64,000 bases of DNA from Weissella thailandensis (lineage in GTDB: Bacteria > Bacillota > Bacilli > Lactobacillales > Lactobacillaceae), in contig NZ_BJEC01000003.1 in the NCBI RefSeq assembly GCF_005405465.1, positions 62,001 through 126,000 of the forward strand, written 5' to 3'. The notes under the pieces are model-generated. The model saw only the letters and a list, made by a program, of their open reading frames with translations, did no database searches and was not told the origin of the DNA. Within the stretch, counting starts at the first letter, position 1, and the number at the start of each line of letters is the position of its first letter. Below are positions 43,118 through 51,974 of the stretch, in pieces. Made by a program: the position numbers and the translations under genes.

Positions 43118-43133
43118 TGTTTCATGTGGAACA
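43118..43133. other. parS-like site 6
   Basis: TGTTTCATGTGGAACA, in the short gap between guaD and the permease. Identical to site 7 at 51975. Confidence 0.5.
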
Positions 43134-43162
43134 TTGTGAACTAAAAGGAGAAGAAAAAGTTC

Positions 43163-44509
43163 ATGGCTGAAGAGAAGAGTGGCTTATTAATTGGAGCAAA
43201 TGATAAGGTTCCAGCAGCAGAAGCGGGCTTATTAGGTTTACAGCACGTACTTGCAATGGATGTGTATGTACCGCCACTAATTATTGCTGGTTTGCTTTCA
43301 ATGAGCGCTGTAGAAACGTCCGGATTCTTACAAGTTGCCTTTCTAGCATGTGGTATAGGGACTTTGCTACAAACATCAGTATTTATGAAAATGCCCATGT
43401 CACAAGGACCTTCATACGTTCCAATTGGGGCTATTGTGGGTGTATTCATGGCTAATGGTGCTGCTAATGGTGGCATGGCTGCTGTTATTGGTTCGAGTGC
43501 AGTCGCTGCGGTTTTATTGATTTTACTTGGCTTATCAGGAGTTTATCAAAAAATAGTCAATACATTAGTGCCATCTATCGTTGGTGGGACGATTATCACT
43601 TGTGTGGGTCTATCGCTGTTGCCATCGGCTCTGAATGATAACATTTTTCAAGCGAGCGGCAACATTTATCAAAATATCGATCTAGCGTCTATCACGATGA
43701 TTGCCTTATTAATTTCAATTGCCATTGGGACACACTTACCACAATTACAAAGGATTTTTAAGATTGGTTCAATTGTGATTGCCTTGGCAGTTGGTACCAT
43801 TGCAGCAAGCTTTATGGGTCTGGTGAATTGGTCAACGGTGGCTAAAGCTGATTAGTTTAGCTTACCGCACTTCACAGCGTTGCACTATGGAATAAGTTTT
43901 AATTTATCAGCCATCATTACATTTATTATTATATTTATGGTCTTAACGACTGAAACGACTGGTACATGGTTTGCAATGAGTGCTGTGACGAAGGAAGAAA
44001 TTACTAATAAACAATGGAATCGTGGTGTGATTGGTGAAGGACTAAGTTGCTTGATTTCAGCTTTGCTAGGTAGTACCCCAATGACGGGGTATTCAACTAA
44101 TGCTGGGATTGTTTCGATTACCGGTGTTGCTAGCCGTCGGGTATTCGTGGCTGCCGGAATTTGGTTTGTTATTTTAGGATTCTTTGGTAAGTTATCAGCA
44201 TTACTTGCCGCAATTCCATCAGCGGTCGTTGGTGGTGTCTTTGCAGTTATTGTTGTAATCATCATGCTAAGTGGTTTGAATGTTATTGGTGATTTGAATA
44301 TGACGGGGAATAAGGGTTATGTGATTGGTGTGCCAATTGTTATGACGTTAGCTTTGGTGTTCTTACCTGATAAGGTAGTTAACGATTCACCACAAATGTT
44401 GCAATATTTGTTAGGATCACCAATTACGGTGGCAGCAATTACGGCAGTGATTTTGAATTTGGTATTATCAACCAAAAAATCAGCGTCTTCAGCATCTGCC
44501 GCTAATTAG
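43163..44509 (+). pseudogene. xanthine/uracil permease (NCS2 family), interrupted by an in-frame TAG
   Basis: A single reading frame of about 448 codons is cut by TAG at 43853-43855. Before it: EAGLLGLQHVLAMDVYVPPL, the N-terminal NCS2 signature, and five to six helices. After it, in the same frame: TTETTGTWFAMSAVT (the conserved E/TG motif of NCS2) and GEGLSCLISALLGSTPMT, plus the last helices. A TGG, CAG, TAC or AAG codon has probably mutated; TGG to TAG would fit best. AAAAGGAG site before the ATG. It sits behind guaD, so xanthine uptake is expected. Either a recent loss, stop readthrough or a base error. Confidence 0.82.
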
Positions 44510-44519
44510 AAAATATTTT

Positions 44520-44562
44520 AACGAAGAGCCGTGGTGCATTGTGTACCGACCTCTTCGTTTTT
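44520..44562 (+). terminator. rho-independent terminator
   Basis: AACGAAGAG and CTCTTCGTT with a long loop, then TTTAT. Ends the guaD-permease operon. Confidence 0.75.
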
Positions 44563-44570
44563 ATTTACGA

Positions 44571-44612
44571 CAAAAAACCGATAGCAACGATTTTTTCATT
44601 GCTATCGGTTCT
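44571..44612 (-). terminator. rho-independent terminator
   Basis: On the minus strand AACCGATAGCAATGA and TCGTTGCTATCGGTT, followed by TTTTTTG. Serves the glucan-binding protein gene. Confidence 0.87.
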
Positions 44613-44627
44613 AAATAGAAGTTAGTT

Positions 44628-45320
44628 TTACTCATCAGGCATCATGTACCGTAGATAGTAAGTGTTGTCTTTACCGAAGTAATACGTATGTCCATCAATC
44701 ACGTGGTAACCTTGTACGGGTTGTCCATCATTTTCGATGTAGTACTTGTTACCATAGTCTTCCACCCATCTATTTGTCTGACGGACACCATTTTCGAAGT
44801 AATTGTACCTGCTGTTCAGCATACGGAATCCTGTGTAAAGTTTACCATCTTCAATCCAGCGCCAGCCGACACCTTCGAAGTTAATATAACCACTTGGGAC
44901 TTCCTCACGTAGATAGTAAGTACCATTTGATCCGAAGAAGTATGCTTGACCGTTAATGAACTGATAACCTTGTACAGCCCGTCCATTACTATCAAGGTAA
45001 TAGGTCAATCCGTAGGCCTTGGCCCATTGATTGTTCTGGCGAACACCATTAGTGAACCAGTAATAAGAACCAGCGTAATAGCGCATTCCGGTATATGGTT
45101 GTCCATTTTCTAACCAATTATATCCACCATTAGCAGTAGAAACTTCCGGTGAGTAAACGTAACCTGTTCTAGTGTCTTGTTGTGTATTTACTTGTTGCGT
45201 TGTGCTTGCAGTAGTATCTGCAGAAACCGATGTTGTCGGTGTGATGGCTAAGCCACCAAGGACAGCACCACCTACTAAGGCTGACACTAATGAAGCTTTA
45301 CTAATAAGTCGAGTTGTCAT
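44628..45320 (-). CDS. secreted protein with glucan-binding (YG/cell-wall-binding) repeats
   Basis: A 230-residue protein. Residues 1-35 are a signal peptide (hydrophobic SALVGGAVLGGLAI, likely cleavage after SVSA). Residues about 52-228 are two similar units of roughly 80 residues, each reading W..(I/L)E(D/N)G..YTG(M/F)R, Y.WF/YFENGVRQ.N.W, YY..(S/N)(N/D)G..VQGY and (I/V)(N/D)G..YFFG/YYFG. These are the repeats found in dextransucrase glucan-binding domains. There is no catalytic domain and no sortase or GW anchor, so it probably holds onto alpha-glucan or the cell surface. Single gene with its own terminator. Confidence 0.82.
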   Translation of the reverse strand: MTTRLISKASLVSALVGGAVLGGLAITPTTSVSADTTASTTQQVNTQQDTRTGYVYSPEVSTANGGYNWLENGQPYTGMRYYAGSYYWFTNGVRQNNQWAKAYGLTYYLDSNGRAVQGYQFINGQAYFFGSNGTYYLREEVPSGYINFEGVGWRWIEDGKLYTGFRMLNSRYNYFENGVRQTNRWVEDYGNKYYIENDGQPVQGYHVIDGHTYYFGKDNTYYLRYMMPDE

Positions 45321-45619
45321 TTTGTGTACCTCCTTTGTATATTATTAATTTTAACAAAGGCGGCAATATAATGTTACTAATATGTATCCAAAAAATGTCA
45401 AAATAATGACATCACACGCCAAAAAAGACCATTAAAACAAACTTAAAGGCATGTTTATTAGAATTTAGACTTTATATCAGACAAAGCTTTAGAAGATATG
45501 ATTGTTGGAGTCAATGATTGTTGAAACAGTTATTAAATGAGAAAAATGGATTTTTATTATCTCTTGCAAATTGTATATCACAGTGTTAAACTCGTTAATA
45601 ATTAAAATTACATTAAAAA

Positions 45620-45857
45620 TCTGATGAGAAGAGTAGCCGCTATGTATCTTTAACAGAAAGCCTTGTAGATGAGATTAGGTATTGAGAACAGCAGTGAAGA
45701 TGAGCTCTGATAATTTTCTTTTTTGTTCACGCAAAGGGAACGGTTGAATGCGTTATGATTCCAGTGAGGCACTATTTTCCGCGGAATAGTGTGAATAGGG
45801 ATGGTAACGCGAATATTCGGCCCAAAGGTAAGCAATTGCCTTTGGGCCGATTTTTTT
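45620..45857 (+). ncRNA. T-box leader, probably methionine specific
   Basis: The T-box core reads AGGGATGGTAACGCG (45797-45811), one base off the TGGNACCGCG consensus; TGGT fits a tRNA ending ACCA. It is followed by terminator TTCGGCCCAAAGG / CCTTTGGGCCGA plus T7 (45816-45857). Stem I appears to run from AGAG (45630-45633) to CTCT (45705-45708), with ATG at 45700-45702 in the specifier position, before GA. Uncharged tRNA-Met would favour the antiterminator. The downstream gene is a methionine synthase-like methyltransferase, which agrees. Confidence 0.82.
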
Positions 45858-45895
45858 GTAAATTTTAAAAAATTAAAAATTGAGGTATATGAAAC

Positions 45896-47029
45896 ATGAC
45901 AGAAGCCACTGTAAATAAAATTAAGTTTCCCAATCGATATGATGTCGTTGGTAGTTTGTTAAGAACGGATGAATTAAAGGTCGCACGTGATAATTTTGAG
46001 ACAGGTAACATTACACAAGCACAATTAACGGCCATTCAATATGAAGAAACTAAAAAAATTGTTGATGAACAAGGTGCACTAGGCTTGAAAGATGTGACTG
46101 ATGGTGAATTTAACCGTTCTTGGTGGCATTTGGACTTCTTATGGGGGTTAAATGGGGTGTCAACTTATGACTACCACAAGAGTTATAAGTTCCATGGTAG
46201 TAAAACGCGAACGGATAATGTCGAACTAGTTGGTAAAATTGCATATAACCCAGAGCATCCTTTCTTTGATAGTTTTAAATATCTGGCATCTATTACACCA
46301 GATGGCGTGACACCTAAACAAACGATTCCGTCACCATCAATGTTGTTCCGTGACAATCGTAGTGATAACTGGTCTGAATTTTATGATACTTATAATGAGT
46401 ATCTGACGGATTTGGCTAATGCTTATCATCAAACAATCTTACACTTTTATGAACTAGGGGCACGTTATGTACAACTTGATGATACAACGTGGGCATTTTT
46501 GATTAGTAAATTGTATGAGACGGCTGACCAACCAGAAGAGCATCAAAAGTATTTGCAAATCGCTCAGGATGCAGTCACTGTTATCAATGCGCTATTGAAG
46601 GATTTACCAGAAGACTTGACGGTTACAACGCATATTTGTCGTGGTAATTTCCAATCAACTTATTTGTTTGCAGGTGGTTATGACGATGTTGCCGAGTATT
46701 TAGGACAACTAAATTATGATGGCGTCTTTTTGGAATATGATGATAGCCGTTCTGGTTCATTTGGACCTTTAGCTAAAATTTGGAATGGGGATAAAAATAA
46801 GCGCATTGTCCTTGGTTTGATTACTTCAAAGCAGCCTAAGCTTGAAGATCAGAGTACGATTATCGACCGGGTCAATGAAGCAGCCCAATATGTACCATTG
46901 GAAAATCTTGCCTTATCAACACAATGTGGTTTTGCTTCTACAGAAGAAGGTAATAAATTAACACAACAGCAACAGTGGGATAAGTTACGTTTTGTTATTC
47001 AAACTGCTCAAAAGATTTGGGGCGAATAA
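45896..47029 (+). CDS. MetE C-terminal-like methyltransferase (YxjG/YxjH family)
   Basis: A 377-residue TIM-barrel protein similar to the catalytic half of cobalamin-independent methionine synthase. KFPNRYDVVGSLLRTDELK, DGEFNRSWWHLDF and RYVQLDDTTW are typical of the YxjG/H subgroup; zinc ligands are H and C in TTHICRGN and C in LSTQCGFAS. It probably transfers a methyl group to homocysteine, possibly from a donor other than methyl-folate polyglutamate. It is placed behind a T-box whose specifier seems to be Met. GAGG site before the ATG. Length is normal for the group, half that of MetE. Confidence 0.87.
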   Translation: MTEATVNKIKFPNRYDVVGSLLRTDELKVARDNFETGNITQAQLTAIQYEETKKIVDEQGALGLKDVTDGEFNRSWWHLDFLWGLNGVSTYDYHKSYKFHGSKTRTDNVELVGKIAYNPEHPFFDSFKYLASITPDGVTPKQTIPSPSMLFRDNRSDNWSEFYDTYNEYLTDLANAYHQTILHFYELGARYVQLDDTTWAFLISKLYETADQPEEHQKYLQIAQDAVTVINALLKDLPEDLTVTTHICRGNFQSTYLFAGGYDDVAEYLGQLNYDGVFLEYDDSRSGSFGPLAKIWNGDKNKRIVLGLITSKQPKLEDQSTIIDRVNEAAQYVPLENLALSTQCGFASTEEGNKLTQQQQWDKLRFVIQTAQKIWGE

Positions 47030-47059
47030 ATTTATTGCTAATAATTATTGAACTGAAAA

Positions 47060-47106
47060 TAAGCGATTAATCAAAGGTGTATTGCCAGGATTAATCGTTT
47101 ATTTTA
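47060..47106 (+). terminator. probable rho-independent terminator
   Basis: AAGCGATTAATC and GATTAATCGTTT around a loop of about 17 bases, followed by ATTTTATT. Weaker than its neighbours. Confidence 0.6.
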
Positions 47107-47149
47107 TTGGGCATGTAAAAAAATACTTAAATGCTAGCAATAGCAACGA

Positions 47150-47187
47150 TGAAAGCGCTTAAAAAGTTAGTGAAATTCTGCTATAAT
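47150..47187 (+). promoter_or_regulatory. promoter with cre-like site for the 84-aa gene
   Basis: TGAAAGCGCTTAAA (47150-47163) has a perfect left half and centre of a cre. TATAAT lies at 47182-47187. The cre overlaps the -35 region. Confidence 0.55.
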
Positions 47188-47257
47188 TAGGTTAAACAGT
47201 TAATAAATATAAAATTTAAAAGGAAACAGAATTGCTCCCTTTGAAAGGATTATTGTC

Positions 47258-47512
47258 ATGACACTAACACCGCGTATTTCAATTGCAACTATGATGACTG
47301 TACTGCCACTAAAAGGGAAAATTTTTTTTGAAAAGTCGGCGGATGGCTACTTCAAAACAGCAGATATTGGTCCTCAGATAGACATTTTCGTCAAAGACCC
47401 AAATGATGTTGAAAGAATGTTAACCGAATTTAATTATGTTATTGATGAGCATTCGGTTGATGAGAATAAAAACGAATTTATTCAATATACTGACTTAAAA
47501 CTAGTTAAATAG
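47258..47512 (+). CDS. hypothetical protein, 84 aa
   Basis: A small soluble protein with no family I recognise. It starts with a hydrophobic stretch (ISIATMMTVLPL, residues 7-18) and ends acidic. Supports for a real gene: AAAGGA ten bases before the ATG, a TATAAT promoter with a cre-like site, and a good terminator. It is monocistronic. The middle, QIDIFVKDPNDVERML, could form a small alpha/beta fold. Confidence 0.6.
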   Translation: MTLTPRISIATMMTVLPLKGKIFFEKSADGYFKTADIGPQIDIFVKDPNDVERMLTEFNYVIDEHSVDENKNEFIQYTDLKLVK

Positions 47513-47523
47513 ACAAAATAAAA

Positions 47524-47564
47524 ATGCCCTTAGGAAATTTTTGGTATTCCTAGGGGCATTTTTC
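47524..47564. terminator. bidirectional terminator
   Basis: ATGCCCTTAGGAA and TTCCTAGGGGCAT with T/A tracts on both sides, between convergent genes. Confidence 0.85.
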
Positions 47565-47566
47565 AG

Positions 47567-48679
47567 CTATTTAACTAATGATGTCTGTTGCACATCGGCA
47601 ATCGTCTTGGTACCGGCCAATTGCATTGTGATTTTTAATTCGTGATTCAAATGATTGACCACATCAGTGACACCTTGGGCACCACCTAAGGCGAGCCCGT
47701 AAATAATTGGTCGCGCTAAGGCAACTAAATCAGCACCGGATGCGAGTGCCTTAAAGACATGTGATCCGCGGCGCACACCGCTGTCAAAAATAATTGGTAC
47801 TTGGTGGTTAACAGCAGTGGCAATGCCCTGTAGAACGTCAATTGATGCGGGACCACCATTTAATTGACGACCACCATGATTAGAAACCCAAATTCCCTGC
47901 GCACCAGCACTAATTGCTAATAAAGCATCTTCAGGTGTTTGGATTCCTTTGATAATAACTGGTAAATCAGTGTAATCGATGACACGTTTAATATCAGCAA
48001 TACCAATTTGATGCGCTTCGTTATCAAACACGTCTTTCCCATGGCCGACACCAACATCAGATTGTCCAGAACCGACACGGAAGTCTTCTAAGTTAGCCAT
48101 TGGTACTGGAAAGTGGAAATCATTAACGACATCTGATTCACGGTATCCGGCAGCCGTTAGATCAGTTGTAATGACGATGGCTTTAATCCCGGCCGCCGCC
48201 GCTTTATCAAGTAGGAATTTGTTAAGACCGTCGTCTTGGCTAAGATATAATTAGAAAAATTGTGGTGCATCATGCCCAGCTTCAGCCGCTTCGGCAATAA
48301 GTTTTGAAGAGTAAGTGCTTTGGGTCATTAGTGATCCAGTTGCCGCCATACCTTCAGCAGTAGCAACTTCACCACGGGCATGTGCCACACCTTGCGCTGC
48401 TGCGGGTGCCATGACAATTGGTGTATCCAATGGTAGACCAAAGATACTTGTTTTGGTTTCTGGGTTACCAATGTTTGATAATACATGCGGTAAAATCTGA
48501 GTATGGTTGAAAGCAATGGTATTTTCTCGTAGTGTCCATTCATCTTCTGAACCACCCCTAATAAAATCAAAACCAGCTTTTGGCAAAATTTCTTTTGCTA
48601 AATTTTCTAGTGATGGTAAGTTAACAACATTTAAATGTTGTTCTCGTTCACTCAATTCATAACCATTGACCACTACCAA
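47567..48679 (-). pseudogene. L-lactate oxidase / FMN-dependent 2-hydroxyacid oxidase, interrupted by an in-frame stop
   Basis: One frame of about 370 codons is cut by TAA at 48253-48251, most likely from a CAA (Q) codon: PQFF-stop-LYLSQDDGLNKF. Family parts present before the stop are FDFIRGGSEDEWTLREN and TPIVMAPAAAQGVAH; after it come GIKAIVITTDLTAAGYRE, LPVIIKGIQTPEDAL, WVSNHGGRQLNGGPAS (catalytic His) and DSGVRRGSHVFKALASGADL (FMN phosphate). Start: TTG 48679, eight bases after GGAGG; ATG 48685 is too close. If whole it would oxidise lactate to pyruvate with hydrogen peroxide. Lost function or base error cannot be told apart. Confidence 0.82.
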
Positions 48680-48859
48680 TATCATATCCTCCAAAATTTC
48701 ATTAATGTTTTTTCATTATTTTATCATTTTTCGTTAGCTATCGTTTGAGGAATTTAAAAAATGAAGGCCTTTAGGTTAAAGTATGGGGAAAATATTTGCA
48801 TAATATACCATCCGGGTTATATTTATACGTAAGAGATTAAGAATTAAAGGGGTAAATAC

Positions 48860-49369
48860 ATGACCGGTATTCAACGACAAGAAGCCATTAAAGCAGCATT
48901 AAGCAATCCAGATACAGTCATTAGTGCCAATAAATTTGCGAAACAATTTAAAGTATCACGTCAGACTATTGTGGGTGACATTGCCTTGCTACGGGCAAGG
49001 GGTGAGCAAATAATTGCAACGCCACAAGGTTATCGTTATCAAATGAAACTACAGCAGCATACGATTTTAGTTGTTCAGCACACCGCAGTACAAATCGCCG
49101 ATGAGTTAATGGCTTTGGTGAATGCAGGTGTTACTGTGGCAGATGTACAAGTAGATCACCCAGTTTATGGGCTCCTAAAAGGTGAATTAGCTATTCAAAA
49201 CACTGCTGATGTGAAGCAATTTATCTATCATTTAGAACAGACCGATGGGGAAGCATTATCAACATTGACCAATGGTTTGCATATGCATCAAATAGAGTAT
49301 GAAGATGTGGCAGATTTAGAACAAGCCAAAACAGCATTAAGACAATTAAATATTTTGTATGAAAATTAG
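48860..49369 (+). CDS. niaR: NiaR-type niacin-responsive transcriptional repressor
   Basis: A 169-residue protein. Residues 1-60 are a winged helix (SANKFAKQFKVSRQTIVGDI). The C-terminal 3H domain has the metal-binding histidines: residue H in VQHTAVQIADELM, VDHPVYGLLKG and TNGLHMHQIEYED. NiaR proteins bind nicotinic acid and repress niacin uptake or NAD genes. The niacin transporter gene is next, after a promoter with two identical CAAGACACC motifs. AAAGGGG precedes the ATG. Confidence 0.9.
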   Translation: MTGIQRQEAIKAALSNPDTVISANKFAKQFKVSRQTIVGDIALLRARGEQIIATPQGYRYQMKLQQHTILVVQHTAVQIADELMALVNAGVTVADVQVDHPVYGLLKGELAIQNTADVKQFIYHLEQTDGEALSTLTNGLHMHQIEYEDVADLEQAKTALRQLNILYEN

Positions 49370-49374
49370 CTAGG

Positions 49375-49431
49375 TTGACAAGACACCCCCGTGTTGCTAT
49401 GATTTAAACATCAAAAGGGCGTCAAGACACC
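49375..49431 (+). promoter_or_regulatory. niaP promoter with two NiaR-site candidates
   Basis: TTGACA (49375-49380), 17 bp, TATGAT (49398-49403). CAAGACACC occurs at 49379-49387, overlapping the promoter, and again at 49423-49431, just after the start point. The pair would let NiaR block transcription. Confidence 0.65.
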
Positions 49432-49478
49432 TAGATAGGAGTAGGCTGGTTATTTACCAGTCAGTATTTTAGTACGTC

Positions 49479-50669
49479 ATGAGTAGTATACGGAAACTGT
49501 TGACTGTTACGGGTTTAGCATGGCTATTTGATGCCATGGATGTGGGGTTATTGTCATTTATTTTGGTGGCTATTCAACAGGAATGGGCACTCTCTTCAGT
49601 GCAAGTAGGCTGGATTGGGTCGGTTAATTCGATTGGTCTTGCGGTTGGTGCGTTCACATTTGGTGCTTTGGCAGATCAAAAGGGTCGCAAGTTAATGTTG
49701 ATCGTGACTTTGTTGATTTTTTCAATTGCGACAGGATTATCCGCTTTGACTGTCGGATTTGTTAGTTTTATTATTTTACGTTTCTTTGTCGGTGTTGGCT
49801 TGGGTGGTGAATTACCAGTTGCTTCTACGCTAGTGTCAGAAAGAGTGCCTAAAGAGCGGCGCGGCCGAATTATTGTCTTATTAGAAAGTTTCTGGGCTGT
49901 CGGTTGGTTAATTGCTAGTTTGTTAGCTTACTTTATTATGCCCAAATTTGGTTGGCGCATAACGTTGGTTGTTTCGGCACTAACAGCATTTTATGTATTA
50001 GTACTACGTCGACATTTACCAGGTGATAGACAAAACATTCACACGTCACCAAAACCCAAGGAATCAATTGGTAAGAAATTAGCCCAATTATTTCATAAAG
50101 ATCATCGTCAGCAAACGATTATGCTTTGGATTGCTTGGTTTATGATTATGTTTTCGTATTACGGTATTTTCTTGTGGTTACCAAGCGTATTAGTTGGCAA
50201 AGGTTTTAGCATGGTTAATAGTTTCGGTTATGTTGTTATTATGACATTAGCCCAATTGCCAGGTTATTTTACGTCAGCTTGGCTTGTTGAGAAATGGGGA
50301 CGAAAGCCAGTCATCGCACTATTTTTAGCAGGGACAGCAATCTTTGCCATGGTATTTGGTTTTTCTGATAGTTTGACTATGATTATGATATCGGGGATGT
50401 TGTTATCCTTCTTTAATCTGGGCGCTTGGGGAGCGATGTATGCCTATTCGCCTGAATTATATCCAACGTCAATTAGAGCAACGGCTAATGGTGCTACGCA
50501 AGGCTTTGGTCGTTTAGGTGGTATATTAGGACCGCTTTCAATTGGTTTCTTTTTGAGTTTGCATTTTACATTTGCACATATATTTAGTGTTTTCACTGTT
50601 GCTTTAGTCATTGCGATAGTTGTTATTTTGACTATGGGTAAAGAGACACGAGGGACATCGATTGATTAA
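49479..50669 (+). CDS. niaP: MFS niacin transporter
   Basis: A 396-residue, 12-helix major facilitator. LFDAMDVGLLSFIL in helix 1 and GALADQKGRKL between helices 2 and 3 (motif A), RFFVGVGLGGELPVASTLVSE in helix 4 and YSPELYPTSIRATANG are typical of NiaP-like members of the SHS/AAHS group. Pairing with NiaR strongly supports nicotinate uptake. There is no good ribosome site before the ATG; AGGAG lies about 40 bases upstream and a small hairpin, CTGG..CCAG, lies between. Confidence 0.85.
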   Translation: MSSIRKLLTVTGLAWLFDAMDVGLLSFILVAIQQEWALSSVQVGWIGSVNSIGLAVGAFTFGALADQKGRKLMLIVTLLIFSIATGLSALTVGFVSFIILRFFVGVGLGGELPVASTLVSERVPKERRGRIIVLLESFWAVGWLIASLLAYFIMPKFGWRITLVVSALTAFYVLVLRRHLPGDRQNIHTSPKPKESIGKKLAQLFHKDHRQQTIMLWIAWFMIMFSYYGIFLWLPSVLVGKGFSMVNSFGYVVIMTLAQLPGYFTSAWLVEKWGRKPVIALFLAGTAIFAMVFGFSDSLTMIMISGMLLSFFNLGAWGAMYAYSPELYPTSIRATANGATQGFGRLGGILGPLSIGFFLSLHFTFAHIFSVFTVALVIAIVVILTMGKETRGTSID

Positions 50670-50687
50670 TAAAAGATGTTTTTAATG

Positions 50688-50723
50688 AAGAGGTTGGGAC
50701 AAAACAACGGTCCCAACCTCTTT
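50688..50723 (+). terminator. rho-independent terminator
   Basis: AGAGGTTGGGAC and GTCCCAACCTCTTT around AAAACAACG; shared family. Confidence 0.88.
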
Positions 50724-50905
50724 GTGCTAAAAATGCATTAATTATAAGGCTATAAATTTTATAGCATAAACGTGTTCCAAAAGTCTAAAGCCTCAATGTA
50801 ACGCGATTTGTGACATTCTGTCCGTCGTTTTGCTTCGGCCAAAAATGACGCAAATAACGTTACACTGGCTTCAAAGCGGCTTTTGTCTCGCTCTCTTTTT
50901 GACAC
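50724..50905 (+). repeat. intergenic hairpin repeat, copy 4 (most complete)
   Basis: From GTGCTAAAAATGCATTAATT to TTTTGTCTCGCTCTCTTTTT. It includes the inner palindrome GCTATAAATTTTATAGC, CATAAACGTGTTCCAAAA, and the arms TGTAACGCGATTTGTGACATT-like and AATGACGCAAATAACGTTACA-like that can pair across about 25 bases. Copies at 899 and 19319 carry matching changes in both arms. Confidence 0.75.
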
Positions 50906-51004
50906 ATGATCAATCTAGAATTTTGCTGTTTGATACTGGAAATGATAAGGTACACGTAATTATTAGTGCTTGTTCTTCAGAATATTTGTCAAGGAGGTTT
51001 GCCG

Positions 51005-51874
51005 ATGACAAAGAACGTGAATGAAACTGATGTTGCACAAAACGAATTGCCAAAACAAGAACAGCCTGAACCAGGGCTTCAAAAAAAGATGACACCCGTC
51101 CCTGATGATGGTAGTACGAGTTATATTGGGCATGACCGGTTGAAAAATAAAAAAGCATTGATTACAGGCGGTGATTCTGGAATTGGCCGGGCAGTGGCAA
51201 TTGCATACGCACATGAAGGGGCAGATGTGGTGTTGAATTATTTGCCAGCAGAAGAGGAAGATGCGCAAGATGTTAAAAATATTGTGATCAATTTGGGCAG
51301 ACGTATTGCCCTTGTACCAGGTGATCTCAGAGAGGAAACCTTTAGCCAGGAATTAGTTGCACAGGCAATATCATTTTTTGGCGATTTTGATATCTTAGTA
51401 TTGGTTGCAGGCAAGCAGCATGCTGTATTCGATATTGAAGATTTATCGACAGATCAATTAGTTGATACTTATACGACTAACGTATTTAGTTTGGTGTGGT
51501 TGATTAAAGCAGCCTTACCGCATTTGAATAAAGCGGGTAGCATTATTACAACAAGCTCGGTACAAGCAAAGAAACCTCTGCCATACTTAGTTGATTACGC
51601 AAGCACAAAAGCGGCTATTCGTAATATCACGGAAAGTTTAGCCAAACAGTTGGCACCTAGAAATATCCGTGTAAATTGTGTCGCACCTGGACCAATTTGG
51701 ACACCTTTCCAGATTGCGGGTGGTCAGCCACAAGAAAAGATTCCAGAACTTGGTAAAAATACCGCAATAGGTCGACCTGGTCAGCCAGCGGAAGTAGCAG
51801 GTGCCTATGTGTATTTAGCTTCCGGGGATGCGATATATGTGACTGGGGAAACCATTCACGTTGCAGGTGGTTGA
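51005..51874 (+). CDS. short-chain dehydrogenase/reductase (YghA/YhdF-like general stress type)
   Basis: A 289-residue SDR with the extended N-terminal tail (residues 1-42, EPGLQKKMTPVPDDG) of the YghA/GsiB-linked group. NAD-binding GGDSGIGRAVA at about residues 54-64, and the catalytic S (TTSSVQA), Y and K (YLVDYASTKAAI) are present. The end (YVYLASGDAIYVTGETIHVAGG) is canonical. ATG 51005 has AAGGAGG eight bases before. Substrate is unknown; relatives are stress-induced aldehyde or alcohol oxidoreductases. Confidence 0.87.
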   Translation: MTKNVNETDVAQNELPKQEQPEPGLQKKMTPVPDDGSTSYIGHDRLKNKKALITGGDSGIGRAVAIAYAHEGADVVLNYLPAEEEDAQDVKNIVINLGRRIALVPGDLREETFSQELVAQAISFFGDFDILVLVAGKQHAVFDIEDLSTDQLVDTYTTNVFSLVWLIKAALPHLNKAGSIITTSSVQAKKPLPYLVDYASTKAAIRNITESLAKQLAPRNIRVNCVAPGPIWTPFQIAGGQPQEKIPELGKNTAIGRPGQPAEVAGAYVYLASGDAIYVTGETIHVAGG

Positions 51875-51883
51875 AGGTATTAG

Positions 51884-51927
51884 GATTAAAATTTACAGAC
51901 TGATAATTAATGCATTTTTAGCATAAA
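51884..51927 (-). repeat. fragment of the intergenic hairpin repeat (left end, inverted)
   Basis: Its reverse complement, ATGCTAAAAATGCATTAATT followed by ATCAG..GTAAATTTTAAT, matches the left end of copy 4. Together with copy 4 it brackets the short-chain dehydrogenase gene in inverted orientation. Confidence 0.6.
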
Positions 51928-51968
51928 AAAAGTGGTTAAGACATTTATTTTGTCTTAACCACCTTTTT
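51926..51968. terminator. bidirectional terminator
   Basis: AAAAAGTGGTTAAGACA and TGTCTTAACCACCTTTTTT; shared family. Confidence 0.88.
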
Positions 51969-51974
51969 TGTGTA

